Source: Micromonospora parathelypteridis (lineage in GTDB: Bacteria; Actinomycetota; Actinomycetes; Mycobacteriales; Micromonosporaceae). Taken from it: a DNA stretch of 64,000 nt. Position numbers and translations under genes: made by a program. The stretch spans positions 4,278,001 through 4,342,000 of the forward strand of contig NZ_JACHDP010000001.1 of NCBI RefSeq assembly GCF_014201145.1, in the 5' to 3' direction. This document shows, one piece after another, positions 17,463-26,150 of this stretch (its first letter is position 1; each line of letters starts with the position of its first letter). The notes under the pieces were generated by a model. The model made no database searches. It was given only the letters and a program-made list of their open reading frames with translations, and was not told the DNA's origin.

Positions 17463-17646
17463 GCCGAACAGCTTGCCTGTCTCTGCGTGGGCTGATGCGG
17501 ACGACTCGCCGACCGATCAGCGCCACGGATACGGCGGGCAGGTGAGCGGTCGATACCGCGATATGGCGCCAGCGGACGGCGAGCGGTAGAGCCCGACCGT
17601 AGCGTCCCGGACAACGGCCCCAGACGCTCGATCCGTGGAGGCGACC

Positions 17647-18282
17647 ATGCAGATGACCAACGGCGGGGTGTCACCGCAAGAGCGAGCCCCGGTCACTGTG
17701 CGGGTGGACCGGTGGCGGGCCGTGGTGCCGTCGGACGCGTGGCCCGACACCCTTCCGCCGGGCGGCGAGATCTGGCGGCGCGACGTCTTCGCGGTGGCCG
17801 ACGCGTACCGGGCCGGTTCGGCGAGCCCACGCCAACTGCTGACGGCCGTGCTGGTCTGGGGTTACGGCCCCATCGGGTACGGCCCGTGGCGCGCCACCAG
17901 GTCGCTCGACGCCGACCCGGACGGCAAACGCCTGGCGTACGCGCTGGAGGAGCTGGCCGTGTCGGCACCCGACGAGGAGGCGCTGCGCGCGGCGTACCAG
18001 CGCTTCCGCGACCCCGACCGCGCTCGCCTGCCGTGGTTGGGGCCGGGCCTGTTCACGAAGGTCCTCTACTTCGTCGGCTATCGGCGTGGCGTGGGCGGCG
18101 TGCAGCCCCTGATTCTCGACCGCGTCGTGGCCAACCAGCTTCCCGCCGAGGCGGGCGTCCGTCGGCGCAACGGGTGGTCGCCCGAGGAGTGGCTGGCCTA
18201 TCTGCGCTGGGCAGCCGAGCAGGCCCAGGCCAGGGGAGTGGAGGCGGACGCGGTGGAGATGGCGGTCGTCGACGAGCGCTGA
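17647..18282 (+). CDS. 8-oxoguanine DNA glycosylase OGG-fold protein (putative)
   Basis: The protein is about 211 residues. LTAVLVWGYGPIGYGPWR near residues 60-78 is followed by LGPGLFTKVLYFVGY near residues 132-146, which looks like a helix-hairpin-helix LPGVG-K equivalent with a Lys at the expected place. PLILDRVVANQLP then supplies an Asp about 20 residues later, as in OGG-type glycosylases. If active, it would excise an oxidised base. The fold assignment is by motif memory only. ATG at 17647 has GGAGG at 17637-17641. It faces away from its upstream neighbour and ends five bases before the convergent DUF4180 gene. Confidence 0.55.
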   Translation: MQMTNGGVSPQERAPVTVRVDRWRAVVPSDAWPDTLPPGGEIWRRDVFAVADAYRAGSASPRQLLTAVLVWGYGPIGYGPWRATRSLDADPDGKRLAYALEELAVSAPDEEALRAAYQRFRDPDRARLPWLGPGLFTKVLYFVGYRRGVGGVQPLILDRVVANQLPAEAGVRRRNGWSPEEWLAYLRWAAEQAQARGVEADAVEMAVVDER

Positions 18283-18287
18283 GGTGG

Positions 18288-18656
18288 CTACCGCGCGGCG
18301 TGCAGGCGATCGTCGAGGGCGTCGAGGTCTGGCACGAACCAGATGTGACCGCCCTGGTTCGACTCGTACACCAGGGCACGCAGCGCCGAACTCTCCGCGA
18401 GCTGCCCCGAGATGTCACCGACGACGGCCAGCCGCAGCCGGTAGTTGACGAACTTCTGCATCACGTCGCCGGCGAAGCGGGTGCCGAGCGAGAAGAAGCG
18501 TTCGTCGAGCCGGCTGGCCGGCACGGCGACCACCTGGGCGCCGAGGAACGCCGCGCCGACCAGGTCCAGCGCGTCCTGCTCGGTGGCCACCGGCGGGCCG
18601 GCCGGGTCGCAGACCAGCACCTGCACTCCGGCGCGTTCCTGGATCTCGTCAGGCAT
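18288..18656 (-). CDS. DUF4180 family protein
   Basis: The 122-residue soluble protein matches DUF4180: FLGAQVVAVPASRLDERFFSL, AGDVMQKFVNYRLRLAVVGD and an acidic C-terminus ending WFVPDLDALDDRL. The family's function is unknown; members often sit next to small HTH regulators. Its ATG at 18656 overlaps the stop of the upstream HTH gene by 8 nt, so the two are coupled. The longer frame upstream is out of phase with the HTH gene and was discarded. Confidence 0.75.
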   Translation of the reverse strand: MPDEIQERAGVQVLVCDPAGPPVATEQDALDLVGAAFLGAQVVAVPASRLDERFFSLGTRFAGDVMQKFVNYRLRLAVVGDISGQLAESSALRALVYESNQGGHIWFVPDLDALDDRLHAAR

Positions 18657-19101
18657 CGTGGACCTCCCGGTCGAGCAGGCCGTTGTCGGCGTTGAGGACG
18701 GCGTCGAGCAGGTGCAGCAGCTCGGCGGTGGCGGCGGGATCACCCAGGATGATGATCTTCATGCGGTGTCGTTCCTCGTCGTGCACCGTCTGCACCCGCA
18801 GTGGGTTGGCCTGGTCGTGGCTGGTGTTGGCGCTGGTGAGCACGAGCGTGCCGAGTCGGTCGGCGGCGGCCCGGTCGACGCCGTCGATCTGCACGATGCT
18901 CGACACCTCGGCCTGCCCACCGGCGGTGGCGGCGGCCGGGGCCTGGCCGGTGAGCGCGTCGAGATCGCTGGCGGCGATCCGGTACTGCTTGCCGATCCGC
19001 ACCGCTCTCAGCCGGCCGGAGCGGATGTAGCCGCGCACCGTGCGCACGTGCAGCCCGAGCCGATCGGCGACCTGTTCAACCGAATACATTTCTTCCTTCA
19101 T
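18649..19101 (-). CDS. Helix-turn-helix (excisionase/MerR-type) regulator
   Basis: The protein is about 150 residues. The N-terminus MYSVEQVADRLGLHVRTVRG followed by YIRSGRLRAVRIGKQYRI is a textbook excisionase-type winged HTH (residues 5-45). The remaining 100 residues are an unassigned effector part (VQIDGVDRAAADRLGTLVL, MKIIILGDPAATAELLHLL). It probably regulates itself and the downstream DUF4180 gene. ATG at 19101 or 19089 could be used; the latter has AAGGAAG upstream. Confidence 0.75.
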   Translation of the reverse strand: MKEEMYSVEQVADRLGLHVRTVRGYIRSGRLRAVRIGKQYRIAASDLDALTGQAPAAATAGGQAEVSSIVQIDGVDRAAADRLGTLVLTSANTSHDQANPLRVQTVHDEERHRMKIIILGDPAATAELLHLLDAVLNADNGLLDREVHDA

Positions 19102-19324
19102 CACTCCCTAACCTACCCCGATAGGGAAGCATACGGAAGGATACGATCTGATTCGTTGACGGCATCAGCTCCAAAGGTTGTCCAACAACCCGCCTGCACC
19201 TGACGGTTCGCGGACCCCATCGCGACAAATCTGCCGGTCTGACCGTCACGTTCTCCTGTCGCGGCCGGTCAATCACTGTGACCGGCGCGACCGCTCCGGC
19301 GTGACGAGCAGAGGATCAACCTCC

Positions 19325-19672
19325 ATGACCGCAGGCATGCAGACCGTCATCTACCCCGTCCGGGAGCTGACCGTGGCGAAAGCGATCTTCCAGGAGTTGC
19401 TGGGGGTGCCACCGCACACCGACCAGCCGTACTACGTCGGCTTCAACGTGGCCGGGCAGGAAGTCGCCCTCGACCCGAACGGCCATGCCAAGGGCCTGAC
19501 CGGGCCGACGCCCTACTGGCACGTCGACGACCTACCGGCCAGGGTGAAGCTGCTGATCAAGGCGGGCGCGCGCTCGGTGCAGGACGCCACCGACGTGGGC
19601 GGCGGCAAACTGACCGCGACGCTCGCCGACGCGGACGGCAACATCATCGGTCTCGTCCAGCCGGCCTCCTGA
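19325..19672 (+). CDS. VOC (glyoxalase/bleomycin-resistance fold) protein
   Basis: The 115-residue protein has a single VOC domain. The beta-alpha-beta unit VIYPVRELTVAKAIFQELLG is followed by YYVGFNVAGQEVALDP, TPYWHVDDLPARVKLLIKAG and a final LADADGNIIGLVQ strand with the usual terminal metal-ligand region. The family binds metals and small molecules for isomerase, dioxygenase or sequestering roles; no substrate is predictable. The ATG at 19325 has AGAGGA upstream; the upstream extension of the frame is non-coding in style. Confidence 0.8.
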   Translation: MTAGMQTVIYPVRELTVAKAIFQELLGVPPHTDQPYYVGFNVAGQEVALDPNGHAKGLTGPTPYWHVDDLPARVKLLIKAGARSVQDATDVGGGKLTATLADADGNIIGLVQPAS

Positions 19673-19732
19673 GCAGACGCGCGCGAACAACTCGCTCGCG
19701 GTGTCGGACGGTTCAAGTACCGTCTGGGAACC

Positions 19733-22700
19733 ATGGACGCGCGGCGCGGCGACGCGATCATCGGGCGGGACCACCCCGCGGGTCTGCTGCGCGCTGAGCT
19801 CGACCGGGCCGCCACCAGTCACGGCGGTCTCGCCCTGGTCACCGGCGAGCCGGGCATCGGCAAGACGACCCTCGTCACGGCGGCGGCGCGGGAGGCCCGC
19901 CAGCGTGGCGCTCTCGTGCTCGGTGCCGCCTGCTGGGATTCCGCCAGCGCCCCCGGCTACTGGCCGTGGGTGCAGGTGCTGCGTGGCCTGCGGCGTTCCG
20001 CCGACGACTGGGCGGTGGCGCGGCAGGCCGCGGAGCCGGCGCTCGCGGCCCTGCTCGGCGAGGCCGACACCATCGGCGAGCAGGCCAATCGCACCGCCAG
20101 TTGGGCCGGCGTCGACACCGGCGGGGACGTCGCCGACCAGGAGGCGTTCGCGCTGTACGACGGGGTGACCGCCGCACTGGTCGCGGTCTCCCAGCACCGG
20201 CCGGTCGTGGTCGTCCTCGACGACCTGCACTGGGCCGACCCGGCCTCGCTGCGGCTGCTCAGCTTCGCCGCCCAGCACACCTGGTTCGAGCGGTTACTAC
20301 TGATCGGCACCTACCGCGACGCCGAGGTCGAGTCGGGTGAGCACCCTCTGCGCCCCCTGCTGATGCCGCTGGTCGCGAAGGCCACCACCATCACCCTCAC
20401 CGGCCTCTCCCGCGACGAGGTGGCCGCGCTGATGACCCGGACCGCCGGGCGGGAGCCTGAAGCCGGCCTCGTCGACGAGGTGCACCGGCGGACCGGTGGC
20501 AACCCGTTCTTCGTGGAACAGACCGCCCGGCTGTGGCACGCCGACGACGCGGCCGACACGATCGCACCCGGCGTACGGGAAGCGGTGCGACGTCGCCTGG
20601 CCCAACTACCCCCGGCCGTGATCGAGGCGCTCACCGTCGCCGCCGTGCTCGGTCGCGAGTTCCACCGTCAGGTCCTCGCGGCCTGCGTGGCCGCCCCGGT
20701 GGCACAGGTCGACCGGCTGCTCGACCGTGCGATGACCGCCCGGCTGATGGTCGCCCGGGGCGGTGGCCGGTTCGCCTTCGCCCACGACCTGGTCCGGGAA
20801 ACCCTCTACGACGGCCTGACCGACGACGACCGGCAGACCCGGCACGGCGCGGTCGTCCGGGCGGTCGACGACCTGCGGGAGCTCACCGATCGGCTGATTC
20901 CGGCCGACCTCGCCCGGCACGCCTACCTCGCCGGCCCCGTGCTCGACCGGGCGCGGGTGGCCACGCTGCTGGTCGCCGCCGGACGCGACGCGTTCGCCCG
21001 GCTGGCCACCGACGAGGCGGTGGTGCATTTCCGCCGGGCGCTGGAGGTCGTCGAGGACCGGGCGCAACGAGTGCGGATCCTCGTCGAGTTCGGTGAGGCG
21101 CAATACCATCACGCCAGCCGGGAAGAGGCCGGGCAACTGTTCATCGAGGCCGCGACGCTGGTCCGCACACTCGACGACCCGGCGCTGCTGGCCCGGGTCG
21201 CCCTCATCGTCAACCGCTCCCGCCAGGTGGAGACCACCGAGTCGATCGAGGCGGCGGAGCTGGTGCGCGAGGCGTACCGGCGGCTGATCGGCGAACCCGA
21301 CGCCGCCGCTTCGGTCGGCACGCTGATCGCCGACCTGATCACCGCGACCGAGACGATCGCCCGTCGCGGACAGGACGACGAAGCGCTCACCTTCAGCCTC
21401 TGGGCCCGCCACGACACGACCTGGGGGCTGGGCACGGCCGGGTCCCGTGCCGCGCTGACCGCCGAGATCCGGGACGTGGCCCGCCGGACGGGCGACCGGG
21501 AAACCGAGCTGTGGGCGACCTCGCTGCGCTGGGTGGCGCTGCTGGAGTTGGGCGACCCCGGCTTCGTCGAGGAGTTCACCACCTTCGTCAACGTGGACCG
21601 GCACGGCGACCTCGCCCGGCACCAGATGGCAGCGGCCGTCGACAGCGGGATCATCGCGGCTTTCCGGGGTGACTTCGCCGAGGCTGACGAGCGGTTCGCC
21701 GACCTCGCCGACCCGAGCCATGCCGAGTTCGGGTTCATGGGCCATCACCTGCGCTGGTCCCGGCTGCTGCTTGAGGGCCGGTTCGCCGAGGCCGACGCCC
21801 TGCTGGACGAGCTGACCCCGGTCGACTACCCCTACCGGGAGCTGCTGCGGGCCATCACGGCCGCAGAGCGCGGCGACGACGACACGACGATCCGGCTGAC
21901 CGCCGGCATCGAGGCTGCCAACATCCGGTACCCGCGTCCGGTGTCGCCGCTCTGGCTACGGTTACGCGCGCAGGCCGCCGCCGCGTCCGGTGACCCACAG
22001 CGCTGCGACGCCGCTCGGGCCGCGCTCGCCCCACACCGTGGCGAGTGGACGGTGGCGCTCTTCGGCTGTGACATCAGTGGTCCGGTCGACCACTGGCTGG
22101 CCATGATCGATGCCGCTCAACAGCGCTGGGACGACGCCATCGCCGGCTTCACGGCCGCCCGTGACTCCGCCGACCGGCTGGGCTCCCGACCCTGGTCGCT
22201 CATCGCGCGTGCCGGCCTAGCGAACGCCCTCGCCGGCCGTGGCCACCCGGAGGACGCCGCGACGCTGGCCACGCTGCGAGCCAGCACCGCGCAGGAGGCA
22301 ACCGCCCTGGGCATGACGCAGGTGCTCCACCGGCTCGCCGACCCAACCCCCACAGAGGCCGTCGCGCCCGCCCAGGCCGCGCCGGTCGCGCTGGCGATCG
22401 AGGGGTACGAGTTTCGGCGCGACGGGCCGGTCTGGCAGCTCGCGTACGCGGGTGCGGTGGTGCACCTGCCCGACGCCAAGGGCCTGCACGACCTGCACCT
22501 GCTGTTGGGCCGGCCGGGCAGCGACGTGCCCGCGGTGGAGTTGCTCGACCCGGCCGCCGGGCCGGAGCTGGTCGCCGCCCGGCGAATGGGTGCCGACCCC
22601 GTCCTCGATGACGAGGCAAAGGCTCGCTACCGGCGGCACCTGGCCCGCCTCGACGAGGAGATCGACCGGGCCGCCGCACGCGACGACGACCGGAAGGTGG

Positions 22701-22948
22701 CCACATTGGACGCCGAGCGGGGCGCGTTGCTCGACGAGTTACGTGCCGCAGCGGGGCTGGCCGGCCGCAGCCGCCGCCTGGGCGACGAGGCGGAACGTGC
22801 CCGTAAGACGGTGACCGCACGGATCCGGGACACGCTGCGCAAGCTCGACGACCGCCATCCGGCGCTCGCCAGCCACCTGCGGGATTCCGTCTCAACCGGC
22901 AACACCTGCCGCTACCAGCCTCCCACCCCACCACCCTGGCGGCTCTGA
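19733..22948 (+). CDS. Large STAND-type ATPase regulator without an obvious HTH
   Basis: The 1071-residue protein has an N-terminal P-loop NTPase of the LuxR/AfsR-associated kind. Walker A is GEPGIGKTT (38-46), Walker B is VVVVLDDLHWAD (about 160), and a RTGGNPFFVEQ sensor follows. A long TPR-like helical region covers about 350-880. The C-terminal 200 residues contain a beta-rich start (FRRDGPVWQLAYAGAVVHLP) followed by a charged coiled coil (KARYRRHLARLDEEIDRAA) and ERARKTVTARIRDTLRKL. A LuxR-type HTH would normally close this architecture; none is evident. It may act through a partner or bind DNA through the basic C-terminus. It converges on the DrrB-like gene. Confidence 0.72.
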   Translation: MDARRGDAIIGRDHPAGLLRAELDRAATSHGGLALVTGEPGIGKTTLVTAAAREARQRGALVLGAACWDSASAPGYWPWVQVLRGLRRSADDWAVARQAAEPALAALLGEADTIGEQANRTASWAGVDTGGDVADQEAFALYDGVTAALVAVSQHRPVVVVLDDLHWADPASLRLLSFAAQHTWFERLLLIGTYRDAEVESGEHPLRPLLMPLVAKATTITLTGLSRDEVAALMTRTAGREPEAGLVDEVHRRTGGNPFFVEQTARLWHADDAADTIAPGVREAVRRRLAQLPPAVIEALTVAAVLGREFHRQVLAACVAAPVAQVDRLLDRAMTARLMVARGGGRFAFAHDLVRETLYDGLTDDDRQTRHGAVVRAVDDLRELTDRLIPADLARHAYLAGPVLDRARVATLLVAAGRDAFARLATDEAVVHFRRALEVVEDRAQRVRILVEFGEAQYHHASREEAGQLFIEAATLVRTLDDPALLARVALIVNRSRQVETTESIEAAELVREAYRRLIGEPDAAASVGTLIADLITATETIARRGQDDEALTFSLWARHDTTWGLGTAGSRAALTAEIRDVARRTGDRETELWATSLRWVALLELGDPGFVEEFTTFVNVDRHGDLARHQMAAAVDSGIIAAFRGDFAEADERFADLADPSHAEFGFMGHHLRWSRLLLEGRFAEADALLDELTPVDYPYRELLRAITAAERGDDDTTIRLTAGIEAANIRYPRPVSPLWLRLRAQAAAASGDPQRCDAARAALAPHRGEWTVALFGCDISGPVDHWLAMIDAAQQRWDDAIAGFTAARDSADRLGSRPWSLIARAGLANALAGRGHPEDAATLATLRASTAQEATALGMTQVLHRLADPTPTEAVAPAQAAPVALAIEGYEFRRDGPVWQLAYAGAVVHLPDAKGLHDLHLLLGRPGSDVPAVELLDPAAGPELVAARRMGADPVLDDEAKARYRRHLARLDEEIDRAAARDDDRKVATLDAERGALLDELRAAAGLAGRSRRLGDEAERARKTVTARIRDTLRKLDDRHPALASHLRDSVSTGNTCRYQPPTPPPWRL

Positions 22949-22954
22949 AACCAA

Positions 22955-22994
22955 CCCGCCCCGCGATCTCGCACGGCGGCGATCGCGGGGCGGG
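22955..22994. terminator. Bidirectional terminator hairpin
   Basis: CCCGCCCCGCGATC (22955-22968) is the exact complement of GATCGCGGGGCGGG (22981-22994), a 14-bp stem with a 12-base loop. It lies between the convergent ATPase and permease genes. Confidence 0.8.
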
Positions 22995-23012
22995 GTGGGG
23001 TGGGTTGCAGGG

Positions 23013-23870
23013 TCAGCGGCGGTTGTACCTGTACATCGTCAGGGTGCCGAAGACGACCACGAACCCGGCGCTCCAGAGCAGCAGCCACATCGTGGCCGAC
23101 GGGTCCGAGTCGCCGCTCATCGCTCCGCGGATCGAGGCGACCAGCTGCGTCACCGGGTTGACCTTCACGAACGCCTGGAGCCAGCCGGGCATGGTGCTCG
23201 GCTCGACGAAGACGTTGCTGAGGAACGTCAGCGGGAACAGCACCATCATGCTGACCCCCATCACCGACTTCTCGCTGCGCAGGATCAGCCCGAAAAACGT
23301 CCACACCCAGGAGAACGCGAACGAGAAGATCACCAGCAGCCCGATCCCGGTGGCAGCGCCGAGCACCCCGCCATCGGGCCGGAACCCGAGCACCAGCCCC
23401 AGACCAAGGATCACCAGGGCGGCGAGGATGTAGCGCAGCACGTCGCCGAAGATCATGCCGACCAGGGCGGCCGGACGCCAGACGGGTAGCGTCCGGAACC
23501 GGTCGAAGATGCCCTTCTCGATGTCGGTGTTGAGGCCGATACCGGTGTACATGGTGATCATCACGACGCTGGTCACCATGATGCCGGGCAGGAAGAACTG
23601 CAGGTACTCACGAGGGCTGCCGGCGAGGGCGCCGCCGAACAGGTACGTGAACATCAGCACCATGATGATCGGGAACGCGGTGACGTCGAAGAGCTGCTCC
23701 GGCACGTGCTTGATCTTCAGCATGGCCCGCCAGCCGAAGGTGAGCGACGCGCCCAGCGCGCTCGGTCGAGGCGGTCGGGCACCGGGCGCGAGCACGGTCG
23801 CCAGCGCCTCCGCGGACGGGACGTAGACCGACGGCGCCCGTTCGGTCGTGGTGGTCGTGACGTCGCTCAT
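23013..23870 (-). CDS. ABC-2 type permease, DrrB-like
   Basis: The 285-residue protein has six predicted TM segments (for example [17 protein letters not shown] and [16 protein letters not shown]). The loop [20 protein letters not shown] and the later [20 protein letters not shown] with [13 protein letters not shown] are signatures of DrrB-type drug-export permeases. It overlaps the stop of the ATPase gene by 4 nt (ATGA) and forms the membrane half of that exporter. Substrates for this family include anthracyclines and siderophore-like lipids; none can be assigned here. Confidence 0.88.
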   Translation of the reverse strand: MSDVTTTTTERAPSVYVPSAEALATVLAPGARPPRPSALGASLTFGWRAMLKIKHVPEQLFDVTAFPIIMVLMFTYLFGGALAGSPREYLQFFLPGIMVTSVVMITMYTGIGLNTDIEKGIFDRFRTLPVWRPAALVGMIFGDVLRYILAALVILGLGLVLGFRPDGGVLGAATGIGLLVIFSFAFSWVWTFFGLILRSEKSVMGVSMMVLFPLTFLSNVFVEPSTMPGWLQAFVKVNPVTQLVASIRGAMSGDSDPSATMWLLLWSAGFVVVFGTLTMYRYNRR

Positions 23871-24880
23871 CGGGCTACCTCCAGCTTGTCGTCGCGCTCG
23901 TCGGCCGGCACGGCGGGATGGTCGGTCAGAGCCAGGAAGACCTCGTCGAGGCTCGGTTGACCGAGGGAGAAGTCGTCGACGACGATGCCGGCACGAGCCA
24001 GGTCGCCGAGCGCGCGAGCGGCCTGGGCGCTGGCGTCGAGGTCGGTGCCGGCCTCGCCGACCCGGGCGGTCAACGCCACCGGGTCGGCGGCGAGCTGCAC
24101 CGGCACGTCGAGCGCCTCCCGGAGCACCTTCTCCGCCTCGGGCCGCTGCCCGGGATCACGGAGGCGCAGGTGGACGGTGCCGGAGCCGATCGACGACTTC
24201 AGCTCGCCCGGGGTGCCCTCCGCGATCACCCGGCCGTGGTCGACGACCGCGATCCGCCCGGCGAGTTGGTCGGCCTCGTCGAGGTACTGCGTCGTCAGCA
24301 GCACCGTCGTGCCGTGCGACACCACCGCCCGGACGATCTCCCACACCTGGTTACGGCTACGCGGGTCGAGACCGGTCGTCGGTTCGTCGAGGAAGAGCAG
24401 ATCGGGTGTGTTGAGGATGCTGGCGGCGATGTCGATGCGCCGCCGCATCCCACCCGAATACTTCTTCACCTGGCGGTCGCTCGCCTCGGTCAGACCGAAC
24501 GCGGCGAGCAGGGCCGCCGCGCGGTCCCGGGCGGCCGGCTTGCGCAGGCCGAGCAGGCGGGCGAGGAGCACGAGGTTCTCCGTGCCGGTCAGATCCTCGT
24601 CGACCGAGGCGTACTGGCCGGTGAGGCTGACCCTGGAGCGGACCTTGTCGGCTTCGGTGACCACGTCGTGCCCGAAGACCCGTGCCGAGCCGCCGTCGGG
24701 GCGCAGCAGCGTCGCGAGCACCCGGACGGCGGTGGTCTTGCCCGCCCCGTTCGGGCCGAGCAGACCGTAGACGGTGCCGGCGGGCACCTGCAGGTCGATT
24801 CCGGCCAGCGCCTTGGTCGCCCCGAACGAGCGGGTGAGACCTTCGGCCTCGATGGCCAGGCCGGTGGTGCGTCTACTCAT
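23867..24880 (-). CDS. ABC transporter ATP-binding protein, DrrA-like
   Basis: The 337-residue protein has Walker [10 protein letters not shown] near residue 40, signature [15 protein letters not shown] and Walker [13 protein letters not shown]. The C-terminal extension of about 100 residues ([21 protein letters not shown] and [13 protein letters not shown]) is typical of DrrA drug-resistance ATPases. It is cotranscribed with the permease (4-nt overlap). It follows the FMN reductase gene by 42 bp, so reductase-DrrA-DrrB is one operon. Confidence 0.9.
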   Translation of the reverse strand: MSRRTTGLAIEAEGLTRSFGATKALAGIDLQVPAGTVYGLLGPNGAGKTTAVRVLATLLRPDGGSARVFGHDVVTEADKVRSRVSLTGQYASVDEDLTGTENLVLLARLLGLRKPAARDRAAALLAAFGLTEASDRQVKKYSGGMRRRIDIAASILNTPDLLFLDEPTTGLDPRSRNQVWEIVRAVVSHGTTVLLTTQYLDEADQLAGRIAVVDHGRVIAEGTPGELKSSIGSGTVHLRLRDPGQRPEAEKVLREALDVPVQLAADPVALTARVGEAGTDLDASAQAARALGDLARAGIVVDDFSLGQPSLDEVFLALTDHPAVPADERDDKLEVAR

Positions 24881-24922
24881 GATTCGTACCTTTCGTTCTT
24901 GACGTGTTCAGAGGACGACGGG

Positions 24923-25486
24923 TCAGGAGACGTAGGGTCGGGCCACCCGGCCGTCCCGCAGAGCCAGACCCCACCAGCGGAGCTGGTCGAGCAGGACAGC
25001 CGCGTCGCGACGCAGCTCGTCGGTGCACTGCGGTGTCGGCTCGCCCGCGAGCAGGTCGATCCCGACGACGTCGCGCACCGTCATCGCATGCAGCGCGGTG
25101 AAGACCGTGCGTAGCTGGTCGACCGCGTGCCGGCCGGTGGACCGACAGCCGTACGACACGAAGCCGACCGGTTTGGCCTGCCACTCGTCGTACGCGTAGT
25201 CGATGGCCTGTTTCAGGGGCGCCGGGAAGCTGTGGTTGTACTCGGGGGTGACCACGACGAACGCCTCCGCCCGACCCACCTCGCCGACGAACGCCCGGAT
25301 GGACGCGGTCGGCTCGGCGGGGTAACTGGCCGGAAAGTCGTACTCGCTCAGGTCAACGACCGTCACCGCCAGGTCGTCGTGCGGCACGGCCTGGTCGACG
25401 AACCAGCGGGCGATCCGATCGCCGGCCCGCCCCTCCCGGGTGCTGCCGATGATCACGGCGATCCTCAACTGTGTCATCGCTACCAC
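24923..25486 (-). CDS. NAD(P)H-dependent FMN reductase
   Basis: The 187-residue flavodoxin-fold reductase has the FMN-phosphate loop GSTREGRAGDRIARW near the N-terminus. TPEYNHSFPAPLKQAIDY (about 80-98) is the classic YNxSxPxxLKxAID flavin-contact block, and VGFVSYGCRSTGRHAVDQLR follows. The family reduces quinones, azo dyes or flavins. As first gene of an operon with a DrrAB exporter, it may detoxify a redox-active drug (inference). Its promoter region carries a 21-bp palindrome. Confidence 0.87.
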   Translation of the reverse strand: MVAMTQLRIAVIIGSTREGRAGDRIARWFVDQAVPHDDLAVTVVDLSEYDFPASYPAEPTASIRAFVGEVGRAEAFVVVTPEYNHSFPAPLKQAIDYAYDEWQAKPVGFVSYGCRSTGRHAVDQLRTVFTALHAMTVRDVVGIDLLAGEPTPQCTDELRRDAAVLLDQLRWWGLALRDGRVARPYVS

Positions 25487-25522
25487 CTCCCACCCTTCAG
25501 GCGCGAGGTGGCGGCCGGCACC

Positions 25523-25543
25523 CCGCTAGATCCGATCTAGCGG
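25523..25543. promoter_or_regulatory. 21-bp palindrome, likely repressor operator
   Basis: CCGCTAGAT-CCG-ATCTAGCGG has perfect 9-bp arms. It lies between the divergent FMN reductase gene (start 25486) and the acetyltransferase gene (start 25610). Length and symmetry suit a TetR-type dimer; no TetR gene is adjacent. Confidence 0.6.
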
Positions 25544-25609
25544 ACGGCGTTTCGGAAGCGCGATGTCGGTGGGGTCGGCTTGACTGGGGTCGACGAACAG
25601 GGGAGTGGG

Positions 25610-26125
25610 ATGGCTCAGGTACGCATCGAACCGTGGCACGAGGACGACCTCGACCTGCTGCGGGAGCTCAACTCACCGGACACGCGCAAGCACACCGGCG
25701 GCCCGGAGACCGACGCGCAGGTGCTTGCCCGGCACGACAGGTACGTGCACTTCGCCGACAACGGGCAGGGCTGCATGTTCACGCTGGTGCTGCCGGACGG
25801 CACACGGGCGGGCAGCGTCGGCTACTGGGCCCGCGAGTGGCGGGAGCAACAGGTGTACGAGTTGGGCTGGGCGGTGCTGCCCGCGTACCGGGGAAAGGGG
25901 CTGGCCACCGCCGCGGTGCGTGCCGTCGTCGACGTGGCCCGCGCCCGGCGGGACCGGCGCTACGCCCACGCCTACCCCTCGGTCGACAATCCCGCCTCGA
26001 ACGCGGTCTGCCGTAAGGCCGGGTTCACGCTGCTCGGCGAGACGGGTTTCGAGTACCCGCCGGGGCAGATGATGCGTGCCAACGACTGGCAGCTCGACCT
26101 GACCGCCCCGCCGACCGTGGGTTGA
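25610..26125 (+). CDS. GNAT family N-acetyltransferase
   Basis: The 171-residue GNAT protein has beta strands VRIEPWHEDDLDLLREL and MFTLVLPDGTRAGSVGYW. The acetyl-CoA loop is VLPAYRGKGLATAAVRAV (a Gln/Arg-x-x-Gly-x-Gly/Ala variant). ASNAVCRKAGFTLLGE is the usual C-terminal motif. It acetylates an unknown amine. ATG at 25610 has GGGGAG just upstream; the longer frame lacks a better site. It lies divergent from the FMN reductase-DrrAB operon and may share the palindromic operator. Confidence 0.85.
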   Translation: MAQVRIEPWHEDDLDLLRELNSPDTRKHTGGPETDAQVLARHDRYVHFADNGQGCMFTLVLPDGTRAGSVGYWAREWREQQVYELGWAVLPAYRGKGLATAAVRAVVDVARARRDRRYAHAYPSVDNPASNAVCRKAGFTLLGETGFEYPPGQMMRANDWQLDLTAPPTVG

Positions 26126-26150
26126 GGTCGACGGGGCGGCTGCTGGGAGG

